In this document: positions 1 to 8,944 of the stretch, one piece after another
Layout: every line of letters starts with the position of its first letter
How positions within the stretch are numbered: position 1 is the first letter of the stretch
Assembly (NCBI GenBank): GCA_019931185.1
Contig: JAINDK010000042.1
Location: 1-43,658, forward strand
Direction: 5' to 3'
DNA from: Bryobacter sp. CoA8 C33
GTDB lineage: Bacteria; Acidobacteriota; Terriglobia; Bryobacterales; Bryobacteraceae
DNA length: 43,658 nucleotides
Program-made: the position numbers and the translations under genes
Notes under the pieces: generated by a model
Seen by the model: the letters and a program-made list of their open reading frames with translations, nothing else
Told to the model about the DNA's origin: nothing
Database searches by the model: none

Positions 1-119
1 CGAAAAGCGGCCTCACGAGTTGAAAATTCTTGGCCCACAAACGGCCCAGAATCGATCGGCAGCGGGCTGGCAATGGTTTGCTGACCCCCGTGAAAGGGTT
101 GAAATCGGCAAGAGGGGAT
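1..119. other. no recognisable gene
   Basis: This stretch precedes the IS21 remnant. I see no reading frame resembling a known protein and no clear hairpin. It may be more decayed mobile-element DNA or may belong to a feature outside the window. Confidence 0.4.
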
Positions 120-560
120 TTTTTCAACAGGCTCCTAGCGCTGTTACCGCGCGAACCATATGAATTAGCCATTTGGAAAAAAGTGCGCGTGAACATCGAT
201 TAACACGTCGAATACGAAAGCTGCCGGTACAGCGTGACGTATCAACTGAGGGGCAAGCTGGTGGACATAGCCGAGACTTCGCAGACGGTGGAGATCCTTC
301 ACGACGGCCAGCGCGTGGAATCAAATCAGTGGCTGCACCAGCCGCAGGCGGCCTCGACGGTGACCAAGCACTTGGCCAAGACGCATCAGGCGCACACGGC
401 TTGGCCTCCCTCGCAACTGATCTAATGGGCGGAGAGCGTCAGCTTGCACACGGGCCAACCGGTGGGGCGGAGCCTCAATCAGCAACCGCAGCCGGAAATG
501 GGTTATCGCGGCTGCCTGGGCTTGCTGCGGTTGGCCGAGAAGCATACGCCAGTCATTAGG
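120..560 (+). pseudogene. IS21-family transposase IstA, C-terminal remnant
   Basis: One forward frame from about 141 reads like the C-terminal part of IS21-family IstA: a PREPYELAIWKKVRVNID block, then SVTYQLRGKLVDIAETSQ, then QTVEILHDGQRVES, and further on MGYRGCLGLLRLAEK. The frame is broken by in-frame stops at 201-203 (where homologues have Tyr) and 424-426. The N-terminal HTH and the DDE catalytic core are missing, and no IstB helper ATPase gene follows. It is therefore a dead fragment. The call rests on remembered family consensus, not on an alignment. Confidence 0.75.
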
Positions 561-600
561 AAACGACCAACTCCTGACCTGAGACGCGGGTTACGCTGGC

Positions 601-1753
601 GGGTTAGGAAAAAAACTGCGCGTGGGCCTGGATGTCCATGCCGAGACGATAGCGGTGGCGGAAGGCGGTCGCGGCGGAGAAGTTCACGATTGCCAGCCGG
701 ATCGAGGCGATCGGCAAGCTGGTGAAGAAACTGCGCCAGCAGGGCGAGATCCGCGCCTGCCGCGAGGTGGGGCCAACGGGCTACTGCCTCTACTGGCAGT
801 TGATGCAGCTGGGAGTGGATTGCGAGTTGATCGCGCCGAGTCTGATTCCGGTCAAGGCCAGTGAACGGATCCAGACCGACCGGCGCGACGCCGAGAAGCT
901 GGCGCGCTGTTGCCGCGCCGGGGAACTCACCGCCTTTGGCTGTACCCAGTCCCGAGCAGGAAGCTTTGCGGTATCTGGTGCGAGCGCGCGAAGCGGCTAA
1001 TGAGGATCAACTCAAGGCGAGGCATCGCCTGGGCAAGTTCCTGCTGCGCCATGGACGCAAGCCGGAAGGCATGACGGCCTGGAGCAAACAGTATCTGGAA
1101 TGGATCAAGACAAACGTGCACTTCGAGATCCAAGCGCTGGAGGTGACGTTGTTGAACTATCCGCATGAGGTGGAATATGTGGCCGAACGTATCGCCCACC
1201 TGGAGACGGCCATTGACGAAGCGGTGCGGGAATCTTCCGCGGAGTTACGAGCGGTGATCGAAGCATTAAGGGCCTGGCGCGGAGTGGCGCAGACCACGGC
1301 GGCTATGATCGTATCGGAACTCGGATCACTGTCGCGCTTCGCGAGTCCCAGGCAGTTGATGGGATACAGCGGCCTGGTGGCCAGCGAACACTCCAGTGGG
1401 GGCAGAGTACATCGCGGACCAATCACCAAGTCGGGCAATGCGCATCTGCGGCGAGTGCTGGTGGAGGCCAGTTGGTCATATCATCACCGGCCCAAAGTGA
1501 CGGGTTTCTCTTGCGGCGGCAGAAGAATCTTGCCCTGAGTGATGAAGTGGAAGCCATTGCCTGGAAGTCGCAACACCGGCGGAACAAGCGCTACAAGGCC
1601 CTGACGGCCAAAGGCAAAAACAAGAACCAGGTGGTGACCGCACTGGCGCGGGAACTACTGGGGTTCATCTGGGCCATTGCCGTGAAAACCAGTCGCTCGG
1701 CGCTGGGCAGGGCGGCATGGATCAACCCCATACCACCCCGGCCTCCGGCGTAG
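601..1753 (+). pseudogene. IS110-family transposase, multiply frameshifted
   Basis: The family features are all present but spread over three frames. The N-terminal GLDVHAETIAVAE catalytic block is in frame 1 (from 622). TGYCLYWQLMQLGVDCE and TDRRDAEKLARC are in frame 2 (about 722-950). The Transposase_20 domain, with WRGVAQTTAAMIVSELG and MGYSGLVASEHSSGG, is in frame 3 (about 955-1500). The C-terminus is again in frame 2, to the stop at 1751-1753. At least three frameshifts (near 690, 940 and 1500) rule out a single functional protein. IS110 elements use a DEDD transposase and an associated bridge RNA; no intact element ends were identified. Adjacent to the IS21 remnant, it makes this an insertion hot spot or graveyard. 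Confidence 0.88.
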
Positions 1754-1988
1754 CGCCGGGTCCTCGCCTGTCCAGGCCAAGCCCCGCCGGTGCGCTCCGG
1801 GCAGCCTGGACTGGCTCCGGTCCGGCGAGAACCTAGCCAAGAGTAAACAAACCAATCAACCCAGCAGATGACTTCACTCTGGACAGCGGCAAAGACAAGA
1901 GCCTCCCGCCCACGAGGGCGGGAGGCTCTTGAAACAGCCGAAGAAAAACCGTCAACACCCGTGGAAGGTATTGACAGGTCGTTTCGTA
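1754..1988. other. intergenic, IS110 tail to TonB receptor stop
   Basis: There is no convincing gene here. The only clear structure is the perfect hairpin at 1897-1930. The part next to 1754 is probably the non-coding end of the IS110 element. Confidence 0.5.
1897..1930 (-). terminator. perfect 15-bp hairpin, possible terminator
   Basis: Bases 1897-1911 and 1916-1930 are perfect reverse complements around a 4-nt loop, and the stem is GC-rich. It lies 59 bp past the stop of the TonB receptor gene on the minus strand, so it could end that transcript. No clean U tract follows on either strand, so it may instead be a remnant of the IS110 element end. Confidence 0.45.
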
Positions 1989-4900
1989 TCAGAAGCTATA
2001 GCGGAGAGCTACCTGGATCTGGCGGGAATCAAGACGGGTGGAACTGATCACACCGTAGGTCGGAGTGCGTAACGTTGTGCCAGGCTGTGCGAAATTCGCG
2101 CGGTTCGGAGCATTGAAGAACTCGCCGCGCAACTCAAAGGTATGCTTGCCTTCGAGGAAGCGGAAGAACTTGTTCACGCTGGCGTCAATGCCGATGATAC
2201 CAGGCCCAATGATGGTGTTGCGGCCCGATGTGCCATAGCGGAAGACTGTAGGCGTAACCCCGGGCGCAACGCCCAACCGGTCAACGAATGCATTCGTGTT
2301 GAAGAAACGGCTGATCGATTGCTGGTTGTCAGGAAGGTTCGCTTTCTCGGATGAAATAGCGTCTGGCTTGCAGTAACCGCCGCCATTTTGGATGTTGCCA
2401 GGCCCACAGAAGGCGGTGGCGGGGAAGCCATCCTGGAAGGTAAAAATACCGCCCAGTTGCCATCCGCCAATCAGAGTGTTCGCAACCGCGTTGTTCAAAC
2501 CGATCTTCTTGCCGCGGCCGATAGGCAGTTCGTAAAGGAAAGAAGCCGTGAAACGCTGCCGGAAGTCAAACGCGGACAAGCCACGCTCCGCGGCGAGATT
2601 ATAGTTATCCGAAGGGGTCAGCGGGTCACCATCCGTCGTCCGGACTCCGGAGCCGTTGTCGATCGACTTGCCGTAGGCATAAGAGCCAAGCAGCGTAAAG
2701 CCATTCGAAAAGCGTTGCTGGAGACGCAACTGCAGCGCATGATAGCTTGAGTGGCTGGGAGCATTCATATTCTGGAAGCTCCCGTTAAATTTGGGGAAAG
2801 GTCGATTCAAGTTCGGGTTGCCTGGACGGGGCTCGGGGTTGTTGTAAGCAGTAAGCCGGCGCAGCTTGATGCCAGCCGAACCCATGTAGGTTACCTCGAG
2901 TGACATGTCCTTGGTCAACTGGCGCTGCAAGGAGGATTGCCATTGGGTGACATACGAGGTGCGCTCGCCATACTGGTTAATCAGCAAGAAGCTCGGCGCC
3001 CCGGTCGCGGTGAAAAGACGGTTCCAGGTGAGGTTGGGACGTGTGGTGTCGGCAGTCTCCGCCTGCCGGATTGTGAACGGAATATTACGAACGATATCGA
3101 AGACAGCATTGCCGATGTCACGCACGAAGTAGACGCCTCCGCTGACACGGAGAACGGTCTTGGAGTTCAACTGGTAGGCGAGTCCCACGCGGGGACCAAA
3201 ATCATTTCGATCGGGTACCCCGGCACCGCGTCCGAATCGCCCGTCACGAACCAACTGCCAGCCAGGAGGTGAGGGAAACTGTGGGTTTCCCTGATTGATG
3301 TTGCCACTGCCGGCACGAACGAAGACGGGTTCACGTGAGTTGTCCCAGGCGAAATCGACGTTTACGATCGAGTCGTTCTTATCCATGAAAGGAGACTCGT
3401 ACTCCCACCGCAAACCCCAATTGACGGTCAGTTTATTGGTCAGCTTCCAAACATCCTGAAGATAAAGACCCATGTAGTTCTGCCGGAAGCTGGCGATCGG
3501 AGCACCCACTTGTCCTTCGGTTGCCGACATCACGCCGAGCAGCATGTCGGCCATCGGCTCACCGGTATACTGCCCGTTCCAGGTAAAGCGACCTCGCGGA
3601 ACAACAGCTCCAATCTGGTTGTAGCGCAAACGGCGGTATTCCCCGCCGAACTTGAACGTGTGCTTGCCAACAGTCCAGGAAAAATTATCCGTAAATTGGA
3701 AAGTCGTATTCCAGTTAACGAACGGACAGTCGTTGCACTCTCCGACGTTGGCGAAGCCGGTAATCTGAAAAACAGGGATTCCCCAAAAGAGTGGATCCTG
3801 AGAAATACCCTGAAGACCGAGTTGCCCGACGACGTTGCGCTTGAAGGCACGCTGCTGGATGTTGGATGAATTGAAGTAATTCATGCCGAACTTGAAGTCG
3901 TTGACTTTGTTGGCGCCCATCACCAAGGTGTGCCCCAGTACGCCTTGCTGGCCAAGAATCCCGACGACATTGCCCTGGTCCTTGATGGCAAAGGGAATGT
4001 ATTGCGGCTCTTCGGTTTGCGAAAAACGGAAAAAGAAGGTTTGATTTTGGAAGGCAGTCAAATCGGAACGCAGCGTAAACTGATCGCCATCGGTACGACG
4101 GGATTCATCATTGAGATAGTTGTTCGTAATGCCGAGGGCGCCGCCGCCGGCCTGATTGGGAAGCGGGAAAAAGTCGTTCAAAACGCGCCGCGAAATCGGG
4201 CTGACACGCGACTCAGGAATCAACCCGTTGGGAAACACCTGGCCCGGATTCAGGGGATCACGGATCGGACGATTGAGAAAGCCAAGGTTTCCGCTACGGA
4301 AACGGGCGTCGGGCAGCGTGCCGGTCTGCGTGAGGGACCGGCGCTCGCGCAGCCCCTCATAGTTGAACATGAAAAACAACTTATTGCGGCCATCCACCAG
4401 TTTCGGTATGCGCACCGGCCCGGAAAATGTGCCGCCAAACTGATTCCGCTTGAACGGTGGATTGACCGGAGCGAAGAAGTTGCGTGCATCAAGAAATGCA
4501 TTGCGAACGTAGGAAAAAGCCACGCCATGAAACTGATTCGTACCCGATTTGGTCGACACGTTCACCTGAGCGATCGCGCGCCCGTATTCCGCCGAGAACA
4601 AGCCGGATTCCACCTTGAACTCCTGGAGCGCATCAATCGAGGGCAGAAACAAGTATGTGTTGAAGTTCGGATCGGTATTCTCCATTCCGTCCAAGGAATA
4701 GTGGTTGAAATGCACACGCTGGCCGGCGACATTCAGCGCAAAGCTGTTGCGCGCCCCACCCATGCGTTGCTGGCCTTGGCTCGAGGCTGGGCCGTTGGTC
4801 GTGGCCCCAGGAATCAGACTGGCCAGCTGTAGATAGTTGCGGCCGTTCAGGGGCAGCTCGACAATACGCTTGTTTTCAATCACCGTACCCACCGAGGTGG

Positions 4901-5282
4901 CCTCCGTCTCGAGAACTGGCGCCCCACCTGTCACCTCGATGACCTCCGAGACGTTTCCAACCGTAAGCGAGAAGTTTAGGCTGGGCGCTTGGCCAACCTG
5001 CAATTCAACCCCCGTCCGCGACTGCGCCTGAAAACCTTGTTTTTCCACCTTGATCGTGTAGGCCCCCGGATTTAGCGCGGGCGCGGAATAGATGCCACCC
5101 TCATTTGTACGAAGCACACGGGAGAAGCCGGTGGCTGGATTCGAAATGGTCACGGTAGCCGCCGCGACGGCCGCCCCGGTGCTGTCCGTTACCGTGCCGT
5201 TGATTTCGCCTGTGCCGGACTGGGCCATGGCAAAACTGCAGATCAGGTTGCAGAGGAAAACACACTTCGGGATGAGACGCAT
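1989..5282 (-). CDS. TonB-dependent receptor with carboxypeptidase-regulatory-like domain (Oar type)
   Basis: This is a predicted outer-membrane receptor of about 1097 residues. From the ATG at 5282 it has a signal peptide (MRLIPKCVFLCNLICSFAMA, cleavage before QSG). An N-terminal beta-sandwich domain follows (GEINGTVTDSTGAAVAAATV), then a plug with GGAPVLETEATSVG and VELPLNGRNYLQLA, then a long barrel ending in the hydrophobic/aromatic strand QIQVALRYSF. This is the architecture of Oar-like receptors expanded in Acidobacteriota, generally assigned to uptake of glycans or other large substrates. A TTG six codons upstream (5300) would also open the frame, but the ATG gives the cleaner signal peptide. 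It stands alone and is divergent from the GGDEF/EAL gene, so its substrate cannot be deduced from context. Confidence 0.93.
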   Translation of the reverse strand: MRLIPKCVFLCNLICSFAMAQSGTGEINGTVTDSTGAAVAAATVTISNPATGFSRVLRTNEGGIYSAPALNPGAYTIKVEKQGFQAQSRTGVELQVGQAPSLNFSLTVGNVSEVIEVTGGAPVLETEATSVGTVIENKRIVELPLNGRNYLQLASLIPGATTNGPASSQGQQRMGGARNSFALNVAGQRVHFNHYSLDGMENTDPNFNTYLFLPSIDALQEFKVESGLFSAEYGRAIAQVNVSTKSGTNQFHGVAFSYVRNAFLDARNFFAPVNPPFKRNQFGGTFSGPVRIPKLVDGRNKLFFMFNYEGLRERRSLTQTGTLPDARFRSGNLGFLNRPIRDPLNPGQVFPNGLIPESRVSPISRRVLNDFFPLPNQAGGGALGITNNYLNDESRRTDGDQFTLRSDLTAFQNQTFFFRFSQTEEPQYIPFAIKDQGNVVGILGQQGVLGHTLVMGANKVNDFKFGMNYFNSSNIQQRAFKRNVVGQLGLQGISQDPLFWGIPVFQITGFANVGECNDCPFVNWNTTFQFTDNFSWTVGKHTFKFGGEYRRLRYNQIGAVVPRGRFTWNGQYTGEPMADMLLGVMSATEGQVGAPIASFRQNYMGLYLQDVWKLTNKLTVNWGLRWEYESPFMDKNDSIVNVDFAWDNSREPVFVRAGSGNINQGNPQFPSPPGWQLVRDGRFGRGAGVPDRNDFGPRVGLAYQLNSKTVLRVSGGVYFVRDIGNAVFDIVRNIPFTIRQAETADTTRPNLTWNRLFTATGAPSFLLINQYGERTSYVTQWQSSLQRQLTKDMSLEVTYMGSAGIKLRRLTAYNNPEPRPGNPNLNRPFPKFNGSFQNMNAPSHSSYHALQLRLQQRFSNGFTLLGSYAYGKSIDNGSGVRTTDGDPLTPSDNYNLAAERGLSAFDFRQRFTASFLYELPIGRGKKIGLNNAVANTLIGGWQLGGIFTFQDGFPATAFCGPGNIQNGGGYCKPDAISSEKANLPDNQQSISRFFNTNAFVDRLGVAPGVTPTVFRYGTSGRNTIIGPGIIGIDASVNKFFRFLEGKHTFELRGEFFNAPNRANFAQPGTTLRTPTYGVISSTRLDSRQIQVALRYSF

Positions 5283-5300
5283 AGCCTGCAGTTCTATCAA

Positions 5301-5581
5301 CTAGGGCAATTGAAGTCAAGAGATGCCTGTGAGATGCCTGTGAGAGATGCCTGTGAGATGCCCTGTGATTGATGCCCTGTGATTTGCCTGCGACGGCAGC
5401 CCGTTTTGAACCGTGCCGCACATGCGCTAGCTCTGCTGCTTCCCGCTGGTAGATCATAGGCATAACACCCAGACAAAGAAGTTCCTGTTTCGTAATCCTT
5501 CTCCATTCGAGGAGAGAGTGCGGATAAAGTCTGCGTATCGTTCTGGATTGCATTGCCAGAGCCGATAAGTTCGATGCAGGA
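5301..5581. promoter_or_regulatory. divergent intergenic region with short tandem repeats
   Basis: The region separates the TonB receptor (minus) from the GGDEF/EAL sensor (plus) and must hold both promoters. It contains the repeats at 5320-5390. I cannot assign a specific -10/-35 pair or operator. Confidence 0.4.
5320..5390 (+). repeat. tandem repeat, 11-14 bp unit, about five copies
   Basis: Five successive copies of a GATGCC(C)TGTGA-like unit are visible, the later ones with an extra C or an extra spacer dinucleotide. It sits immediately upstream of the TonB receptor start. It could be a clustered regulator-binding site, or replication slippage DNA that varies in copy number. Units are too short and contiguous to be CRISPR. 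Confidence 0.7.
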
Positions 5582-8500
5582 ATGTTGCTTTTCGATCAAA
5601 GGCTGGTTTCATTTCGAACCTTGCTAAGCGGATATCTCGTTACGTTCACGGTGCTGGGTGCACTTGCTATGGGGATTCTCGGGGCCAGGTTGTTCGAGTC
5701 GCAACTGCAAACAGGAGCAACCCAACAACTAAAAGAGACTTGCTTTCGGGTGCGCGATGGCATCGATGCACACTTGAGAAGGCATGAAGTGGCGATCACA
5801 ACCGTAGCCAGCAGACTGAGTGGCAAGAGTGATGTTGCGCGCGATCAGGAAATTCAGCTCTCCCTGGAAGGAACGATCCAAAATAATGAAGGATTTCTGT
5901 CGATGCTGGTTACGGATGCACAGGGTGAAATACTGCGCACGGTGAGGCGGGGAGAAGCAAGCGAGGCACCGGCGGAGAAAGAAAAGCGGAGCGTCGCGGA
6001 TCGCCCATACTTCCGCGAGGTGGAAAGCACGGGTAAACCATACATTAGTGGAATTTTTCAGGGACGGGGCCTGGGCAACGACTTAATCGTTGCCCTAAGT
6101 GCGCCGATTCGAGACGCAGCCGGAGGATTTGCGGGAATCGTGGAGGGATCAATCGACATTCAACGTATTCCTCATGAAGTTGTCCTCAGCCACGAACTAA
6201 TATCCCTCGTGGTGATCGACGAGAACAATCGTGTGGTCTTTGCCAGCTACGAACAGGAGTATCCGCCTCTCTCACCATGGCAGCCGATTGAGTGGAAGAA
6301 CCAGGGTCAATGGCAACAGTTTACTGGACTCCAGGGGCAGAAAAACCTCGCGGTTGAGATGCCCCTTCTGCGTGGAGGATGGAGAGTAGTAGCAGCAATT
6401 CCCCACAAATGGATTGCAAGGGAATTGCACCAATTCTACAAAACTGGCTTTGTTTTGCTTGCTGTAATCTATCTGCTGGCAATTTGGGTCAGCCGCAGGC
6501 TGGCAAGGAGATTGGGAAGCCCCATCGAAGAAATTGCGGAGGCACTGACGGAATGGCGAAGTGAGGAAAACTCGCTGCGGCTTGCGCCGGGAAGCATGGG
6601 AATTCGGGAGATCCGTGAAATTGTATTTGCAATCGAGCAGTTTGCCCGGCGACTGGAGGAGTCATTCCGCTACTTGCGACAGGCGCTGGACAAACGCGAT
6701 GAGAAAAACAATGAACTGAAGCTCCTGACACAGGAGCTGGACGCGAAGGTGATGCAACGAACCGCGGAGTTAGCTCAATCCGAGGCCCGCTACCGCCAAG
6801 TTGTCGAAAACTCAGGGGATATAATCTACAGAACAGATCGTTCGGGTCGAATTGAATTCCATAATCCGGCATTTGAGAGGTTGTTGGGCCCGGGAGCGGT
6901 GGGAGTCAACATAGCTGCATTCATTGAACGTCCGGCCTATGCCCGTCTCCGTGAGGAAGTTGCGCGGCAAGTGAGGAGCAAGACGGCCAGCACTTTTATG
7001 GAATTGCCCATAATGACCAGCGATGGGCAGCGGCGGTGGATCGGCCAAAGCACCCAATTCCTGCGTGATGAGAACGGAAGACTGTGTGGGTTCCAATGTA
7101 TCGCAAGGGATGTGACAGAACAACATCTTGCGGAAAAAGCCCTGAAGACAGCCGAAGAGCGGTATTCGCTGGCTGTGCGGGGAAGCAATCAGGGGATCTG
7201 GGACTGGGATTGTGTATCCGGCAGAGTTTACTACTCCGAACGTTGGAAGGAAATGCTGGGCATCGCAACTGAGGCGAAATTGAGTGCGTTGGGAGATTGG
7301 CTAGGCAGAGTGCATCCAGTGGATCGGGCCGGCCTGAAAAACTGTCTTGAGAACTTCGTGATGAACCGGACGTCCGATCACTTCGAGCACGAGCATCGCA
7401 TTCGCCACACAGACGGAACATGGCGCTGGGTGCTAACGAGTGGGGCAGCGGTGCGGGACTCAACAGGCAGAGCATTAAGAGTGGCGGGATCGAGCTCGGA
7501 TTTGACAAACGGAAAGTTGCTCGATCCGCTCACGGGATTGGAAAACCGCTTGGGGATCGTGAGCAGACTGGATCAATTGCTGGAGCGGCAGCAAGAGGAC
7601 CCCGGACGCAGATTCGGTGTGCTGTTTCTGGACTTGGACCGTTTCAAATTGATCAACGACGCCATGGGCCATGTCATGGGAGATCAATTGCTGCTGGGCG
7701 TATCGCGACGTCTTGAATTGGCAATAGAGCGAACTATGCAAGGTAAGACGGCACTCGCCCGCCTGGGCGGAGATGAGTTTTTGATTGTGATCGAAGAAAT
7801 GGAATCGACGGTTGAAGCCGTGGAACTAGCGGACGAAATCCAGCGGCAAATGAAATCCGCTTTCGAACTCGGCTCAGCTCACATTTTTTGCACAACCAGT
7901 ATTGGAATCACGATAAGCAGCGTGGAGGTTTGCACGAGTGAGGATCTATTGCAGCGCGCCGATACTGCAATGTACGCCGCGAAAACGGAAGGCCGGGGGC
8001 GTTACTGCCTTTTCGACAAGGGAATGCACGACAGAGCAATGGCCCGCATCGAAATCGAGTCGGCTATGCGGCAAGCCATCGAAGATGGTGAGTTTTGTTT
8101 GTACTATCAGCCACAGGTGGAATTGCAAACGGGAAAACTGGCCGGCTTTGAGGCCCTGGTACGCTGGAACCGGCCGGAACGGGGCATGGTGCCTCCAGGG
8201 GAATTCATTCGAGTAGCGGAAGAAACCGGTTTGATTCTGCCGTTAGGACGATGGGTTCTACGAATGAGCCTCGAGCAGCTAAGTGAATGGAAAGGCGACT
8301 ACACCATGAGCGTCAATCTATCCGCGAAACAATTTGTCGACCCGGAGTTACCGGGTTATATAGAAGCAGTGCTGGCAGCCACTGGTGTCGATTCCAAGCA
8401 GTTGCATCTCGAAGTGACTGAGAGTATGGTTGCCGAAGACCCCACTATGGCACAAACAATTTTGCGCCGGCTCGAAGCTTTGGGGGTTGGCCTCGAAATC

Positions 8501-8944
8501 GACGATTTCGGCACGGGTTACTCCAGTTTGAGCCAGTTGCATAGACTTCCCTTTGACACACTGAAGATCGACCGGTCCTTTGTCGAGGAGATGCACAATG
8601 AGGGAGACCGGATTGTGGATTCGATTCTCAAGCTGGCAGCAAGTCTCGGAATCAGTGTTGTCACCGAGGGGATAGAAACCCGGGAACAGTGGGAGAAGCT
8701 TGCCAGGATGGGGTGCCGTTACGGCCAAGGATTTTTCTTCGCGCGGCCGCTGCCGGCAGCGGAAGCCGGTAGGCTTACAAAGGAAGAATTGCCATGGGGA
8801 ACACTTCAGCCGGCTGAAACCACGGATGGTCTGCGGCAGCTACTTTCCGGAGTGGCGGGCGGCGAACAGGGTGAGAGCGAGAACAGTGAGAGTGGGATTT
8901 CCGGAAGGATTTTGCGGGAAAGTGCTGGCTCCGAGAATTTGTAA
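5582..8944 (+). CDS. membrane-bound Cache-HAMP-PAS-PAS-GGDEF-EAL cyclic-di-GMP protein
   Basis: This 1120-residue protein is predicted to make and/or degrade cyclic di-GMP in response to a periplasmic signal. Order: TM1 (about 14-37), a periplasmic Cache-like sensor (about 40-280, with ADRPYFREVESTGKPYISG), TM2 (about 288-305), a HAMP-like linker and coiled coil (about 306-400), PAS 1 (about 400-515), PAS 2 (about 525-645), then GGDEF and EAL. The cyclase motif is intact (ARLGGDEF, GGDEF at 729-733). The phosphodiesterase domain has FEALVRW (EAL at 857-859), DDFGTGYSS and LKIDRSFVEE, so both domains could be active. The RxxD inhibitory site expected just before GGDEF is not visible. The 3' end overlaps the convergent GMC gene by 105 bp. 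Confidence 0.95.
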   Translation: MLLFDQRLVSFRTLLSGYLVTFTVLGALAMGILGARLFESQLQTGATQQLKETCFRVRDGIDAHLRRHEVAITTVASRLSGKSDVARDQEIQLSLEGTIQNNEGFLSMLVTDAQGEILRTVRRGEASEAPAEKEKRSVADRPYFREVESTGKPYISGIFQGRGLGNDLIVALSAPIRDAAGGFAGIVEGSIDIQRIPHEVVLSHELISLVVIDENNRVVFASYEQEYPPLSPWQPIEWKNQGQWQQFTGLQGQKNLAVEMPLLRGGWRVVAAIPHKWIARELHQFYKTGFVLLAVIYLLAIWVSRRLARRLGSPIEEIAEALTEWRSEENSLRLAPGSMGIREIREIVFAIEQFARRLEESFRYLRQALDKRDEKNNELKLLTQELDAKVMQRTAELAQSEARYRQVVENSGDIIYRTDRSGRIEFHNPAFERLLGPGAVGVNIAAFIERPAYARLREEVARQVRSKTASTFMELPIMTSDGQRRWIGQSTQFLRDENGRLCGFQCIARDVTEQHLAEKALKTAEERYSLAVRGSNQGIWDWDCVSGRVYYSERWKEMLGIATEAKLSALGDWLGRVHPVDRAGLKNCLENFVMNRTSDHFEHEHRIRHTDGTWRWVLTSGAAVRDSTGRALRVAGSSSDLTNGKLLDPLTGLENRLGIVSRLDQLLERQQEDPGRRFGVLFLDLDRFKLINDAMGHVMGDQLLLGVSRRLELAIERTMQGKTALARLGGDEFLIVIEEMESTVEAVELADEIQRQMKSAFELGSAHIFCTTSIGITISSVEVCTSEDLLQRADTAMYAAKTEGRGRYCLFDKGMHDRAMARIEIESAMRQAIEDGEFCLYYQPQVELQTGKLAGFEALVRWNRPERGMVPPGEFIRVAEETGLILPLGRWVLRMSLEQLSEWKGDYTMSVNLSAKQFVDPELPGYIEAVLAATGVDSKQLHLEVTESMVAEDPTMAQTILRRLEALGVGLEIDDFGTGYSSLSQLHRLPFDTLKIDRSFVEEMHNEGDRIVDSILKLAASLGISVVTEGIETREQWEKLARMGCRYGQGFFFARPLPAAEAGRLTKEELPWGTLQPAETTDGLRQLLSGVAGGEQGESENSESGISGRILRESAGSENL

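Noticed and set aside
3930-4832. 300-codon plus-strand frame
   Set aside because: It is antisense to the TonB receptor, has no family resemblance and follows from that gene's codon bias.
5320-5390. CRISPR array
   Set aside because: Units are 11-14 bp and contiguous, with no spacers and no cas genes.
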